In this document: positions 60,872 to 64,000 of the stretch, one piece after another | Layout: each line of letters begins with the position of its first letter | Numbering within the stretch: the first letter of the stretch is position 1 | DNA from: Ctenosaura bakeri | Lineage: Eukaryota > Chordata > Lepidosauria > Squamata > Iguanidae | Assembly (NCBI GenBank): GCA_948474755.1 | Contig: CAOLHI010001042.1 | Location: forward strand, 248,001-312,000 | DNA length: 64,000 bases | Direction: 5' to 3' | The notes under the pieces: generated by a model | Databases searched by the model: none | Told to the model about the DNA's origin: nothing | What the model saw: the letters and a program-made list of their open reading frames with translations, nothing else | Translations under genes and position numbers: made by a program

Positions 60872-61055
60872 CAGGGAGCCACAGTTCAAATGTCAAACAC
60901 CCTCTCGACCATGGAAACTGACTGGATGACCCTGGGGAGGTCATACTCTTTCAGCCTCAGAGGAAGGCAATGGCGATCTCCCTCAATCTGAAGAAATCCT
61001 ATCAAGAAAACCCTAGGAAGAGCTCACCACAAGTTCTCATCAAGTTGAAGGTACA
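60872..61055 (+). mobile_element. Sauria-type SINE, diverged
   Basis: CCATGGAAACTGACTGGATGACCCTGGGGAGGTCATACTCTTTCAGCCTCAGAGGAAGGCAATGGCGATC, ATCAAGAAAACCCTAGGAAGAGCTCACCACAAGTTC, GTTGAAGGTACATAATAATAAA. The tRNA head is barely visible. Confidence 0.8.
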
Positions 61056-61359
61056 TAATAATAAATGCTTTTAAGGAGACGATGGGTCATATCGTGCCCC
61101 AAGGTTATTTTTCACTCTACAACTTAAAATATTTCCAAAATTACAAAAAAATTGATTTTTTTGAAGGGTCAGATTAGACTTAAAACAGGGTCACTTTCTC
61201 AGTCAAAAGCCCCTACGCCCATTCCACTCAAGAGTTGGCTATGGATTTCAATTTCTTGCTACTTTCCTGCCTTGGTCAAATATCAACTTTGCATAGCATA
61301 GATCTCTCTAGGTATACATAATATACATTAATTGTGAAATACAATATTTGTGTTGAACG

Positions 61360-61575
61360 CTTAACATTGCACAACTGCACCAAGACACCAAAGGTGAAAC
61401 CAAATGCTGCACCAAACAAAAGATTGCACATCTATGTGGAGTGTGCAATGCCCATTTATGCCCAGTTCCATGTATGCATAATGATACCACACACACACAA
61501 CTCAGTCTCCACAACCTTGAACAGAATGCCAAAATCTCCAACCACTTCCTGAAGGGAACTTATGCATGCACAAGA
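61360..61575. repeat. TGCACA-rich degenerate tract
   Basis: CATTGCACAACTGCACC, AAATGCTGCACC, AGATTGCACATC, TGTGCAATGCCC, and an ACACACACACA run at 61489-61499. See 6640-7140. Confidence 0.4.
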
Positions 61576-62029
61576 TGCCAATAAGATTCTGGCCATGGTG
61601 TGGTCTGTGGTTGATCTGAGTATGCAGATCTTACTCCAGCATCATTAAAGGCACAGAAGCGCCTGCTCTGGAAAATGGTGGCAACACAACTGCCAAGACA
61701 ACAAGAAGGATGAACATTGTTGTATCGGACTGTGAATGCCAAGTTAAGTGATTCATGGGTGCTTGCTGTGATTTTGATCATCTGAAAATAAATAGGTCGA
61801 ACACATCTTCAGCTTCAGTGGAGAGAAGGTCTGCTTAATAGCTTTCAAAGGCTACATTTGATTCTGAAATGTGTGTGCATGTGTGCACTTGTTTAATGAT
61901 TGACATCACACCTGTCCCAGCACTCCAGCCAGCTAACCGCAGGAATGCATTTACACAGTTGAGGTTTGTGAACCAGCTGTGCCCTTTCTGAGAGATGTGA
62001 GAGCTGGCCAGGGTGACACGTGCCTTAGT

Positions 62030-62300
62030 CACATCCCACTTGGATTACTATAATGTACTGTATGTCATGCTGCCTTTGGAGAAGTTTTAGAGATTTCAGT
62101 GGGTCCAAAGAGCTGCAGCTGGACTGTTAACTGGGTCTGGCTACAACAGCTCCATTGGCTACTAGTCTAGTTTACAATTCAAAGTGCTGGTTATGATCTA
62201 TAAAGCCCTATATACACCAGCCTATCTGACAGACATGTGCCGGAATCATGTGAGGGCCCTCACATCTGCTTGTAGACTTCCATCTGTGGGAATTAGATTT
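62030..62300 (+). mobile_element. L2 LINE fragment
   Basis: GTCACATCCCACTTGGATTACTATAATGTACTGTATGTCATGCTGCC, GGTCCAAAGAGCTGCAGCTGGACTGTTAACTGG, ACAACAGCTCCATTGGCTACTAGTCTAGTTTACAATTCAAAGTGCTGGTTATGATCTATAAAGCCCTATATACACC match the C-terminal reverse transcriptase end of L2 elements (the DYCNAL, LQRVQNAAARL and FKLLVL.YKAL type coding). No open frame remains. Confidence 0.82.
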
Positions 62301-62334
62301 TGCAGTTGCATAATGTCTTTTTCCAGCTGAAGTC

Positions 62335-62600
62335 TGCTGTTATACTACCACAGAGCAGAGCTGGCAAAGTGCCCAATGCATATTAGTATGTGATGAGCAT
62401 TGGTGCACAATGCACATTGATATACACTGTGCATGGTGGAGCCACACTGCACACTGATGCACATTGCAAAGCAGTGTGCATTGGACACCAATGTACATTG
62501 GTCCCAGCGCAGATTGTGTGCTCTTGCTATGCTCAGCCACCACACCATGACACGAGTGCAGATTCATACTATGCATGCACAATGTAGGATCTCAGCTAAT
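62335..62600. repeat. TGCACA-rich tract
   Basis: Densest patch of its kind: TGGTGCACAATGCACATTG, GTGGAGCCACACTGCACACTGATGCACATTGC, GCAGTGTGCATTGGACACC. It ends with GCATGCACAATGTAGGATCTCAGC, which resembles the right end of repeat X. Confidence 0.5.
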
Positions 62601-62904
62601 GCGTTTATTGTAGGAGATGTTCACAATAATTTTTACTGTATACAATGCCTGATATGCAATAAATTATATTTTTCATTTTGCAATTATGATGCATCTTACA
62701 AATAAGGAAGTTGATTGAGTAAGGGTAATCAGTAATAAAAGACTGATGCATTTCTGTCAGTTTTGAATCCAGTCTTGATGTGATATAAGTCTGTTAGTCA
62801 ATGATGAGGTGTGGCCTTCAGTACTGATATTCAAAAGATTATTATGACAGTCCTTCATGGCCTTGGCCCCAAGGAAGATCCAAAAATGCTTGTGAGTCTG
62901 TGTT

Positions 62905-63330
62905 AGAATCATAGAATTGAAGAGTTGAAAGAGACCACAAGGGCCATTGGGTCCAACGCCATTCTGCCATGCAGGAGTACACCAACAAAGTTTTGCTGAC
63001 AGATGGCCATCCAACCTCTGTTTAAAAGAAGGAGACTCCACCACACTCCAGGACAATAGTATATTCTACTGTCAAGCTGTTCTTACTGTCAGAAAGTGCT
63101 TCCTAATGTTTAGGTGGAATTTCTTTTCCTAACATTTGAAGTCACTACTCTGTTTCCTAGTCTCTGGAGTAGCAGAAAACAGACTTGTGCCATCCTCCAT
63201 ATGGCATCCCTTCAAATATTTAAACATAGCTATCATCTTGGCTCTCAACCTTCTCTTCTCCAGGCTGAACAAACCCAGATTCCTAAGCCCCTTCTCATAA
63301 GGTTTCCTGGTTTCCAGACCTTGTTAAGTT
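62905..63330 (-). mobile_element. CR1 LINE, older
   Basis: TTAGAATCATAGAATTGAAGAG tail, GGGCCATTGGGTCCAACGCCATTCTGCCATGC, AGATGGCCATCCAACC, GTGCTTCCTAATGTTTAGGTGGAATTTC, CTCTGGAGTAGCAGAAAAC, TCAAATATTTAAACATAGC, GGTTTCCTGGTTTCCAGACC. Truncated just before a type B MITE. Confidence 0.92.
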
Positions 63331-63345
63331 TGCCCCAGTGGCCAT

Positions 63346-63802
63346 GGCCTTTTCCACATGGGGTTTTTGAAATGGTGCAGTCCGTCCTCCAAGGAGGAGG
63401 TCTGCACCTCGGACTGGACTGGGTCGGACCCATTTAAGGTAGATCCATACCTCAGTCCGGTCTGGAACAACCCCAAGTGGTCCTCCAGCATACTTTTGAA
63501 AGATCTGTTTCTTTTGGTCTTTCAAAAACATGCAGTGCGCCACTGCGAGCCTGCTCCCTTATGCAGATTCGCAGACTTGCACCAATGTGAGCCTGCAATC
63601 TGCCTGGGGGTAGATTTTAGGTTGGCAAGCTTCAGCGGTTGGTTGAGACCCTCATCTAACCGGAAGCTGCCATTTGGGACACTGGAGCAGTGCGTATTGA
63701 CGAGCACGCACTGCTCCGGAGCGCCATGGACCGGACCAGGGAGCCGAAAGGTCTAGTGAGTAGTGGTATGGGGCGATTCCTTTGCCCGGTGTGGGAAAGG
63801 CC
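63346..63802. mobile_element. GC-rich MITE, type B
   Basis: 457 bp, GGCCTTTTCCACATGG to CGGTGTGGGAAAGGCC; flanks CAT and CAA, so the duplication is unclear. The interior GAGGAGGTCTGCACC, AGATTCGCAGACTTGCACCAATGTGAGCCTGCAATCTGCC and GGCAAGCTTCAGCGGTTGGTTG is shared with 13141-13705. Confidence 0.87.
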
Positions 63803-64000
63803 CAAGAGTACATGGTACAACATCCTATATTTTTAGAGTCAGATGAAAAAAGAACTCCCCTTGCATTCTCGGTCTACTGTAACACTAATCCTCGGCATGC
63901 TTCTGACAAATCTGGTTGCAATCTTGCTTAAATTTGAATGGCTAAAATGTTTCTTCTTGTGACATCTACATCAGCTTATAATAGGGGCTGCAGAGGACAA

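Overview
This 64-kb window looks like intergenic or intronic DNA from a squamate reptile, most likely a lizard. Three things point there. CR1 LINEs are abundant and carry the octamer tail (ATTCTATG)n. tRNA-derived SINEs of Sauria type are common and end in a Bov-B/RTE-like tail followed by CACAACAACAA. A cluster of 5S-rRNA-derived SINEs carries the same kind of tail. I recognised no host protein exon, tRNA, rRNA or snRNA gene. Almost every long reading frame is CR1 coding sequence, its antisense, or a chance frame in a repeat.

Layout. 0-7 kb: old SINEs, degraded CR1s, a Sauria SINE split by a CR1, and AT, GT and GA microsatellites. 7-12 kb: a solo LTR inside a CR1 tail, a second copy of that LTR, and a palindromic MITE. 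13-18 kb: a GC-rich MITE, a CR1 broken by a different solo LTR and then by a SINE, and a 5'-truncated L1 with target duplication. 19-23 kb: a third LTR with a CR1 inside it, then two CR1s in inverted orientation. 24.7-27.8 kb: the longest CR1, about 3 kb on the minus strand, with an endonuclease-reverse transcriptase frame broken by one stop and one frameshift. 28-33 kb: CR1s holding GC-rich MITEs, plus another LTR. 34-36.6 kb: a CR1 whose catalytic FADD has become FAGH, then three 5S-SINE units in a row. 39-49 kb: SINEs, an LTR and a dense run of CpG-rich MITEs (45.5-48.6 kb). 49-64 kb: CR1s interrupted by an LTR, MITEs and an unclassified GC-rich insert; an L2 fragment; more SINEs; and a (GGAA)n tract.

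The most notable system is a set of about 18 non-autonomous DNA elements in three classes: a small palindromic type of about 125-205 bp, and two larger GC-rich types, A and B, of about 420-790 bp. All share inverted termini of the form GGCC(A/C)TTTYYRCAC and, where readable, 3-bp target duplications (TAT, TAA, CTA, AAG). This suggests mobilisation by one PIF/Harbinger-like transposase not encoded here. At least five landed in CR1 copies, at only two CR1 positions. Because so many insertions are nested in CR1, the CR1 copies act as empty-site references and let a relative insertion history be read from the sequence.

Boundaries were read by eye and are approximate for old copies, except where a target duplication is quoted. 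Family names beyond CR1, L1, L2, Sauria-type SINE and 5S-SINE are descriptive labels of mine.
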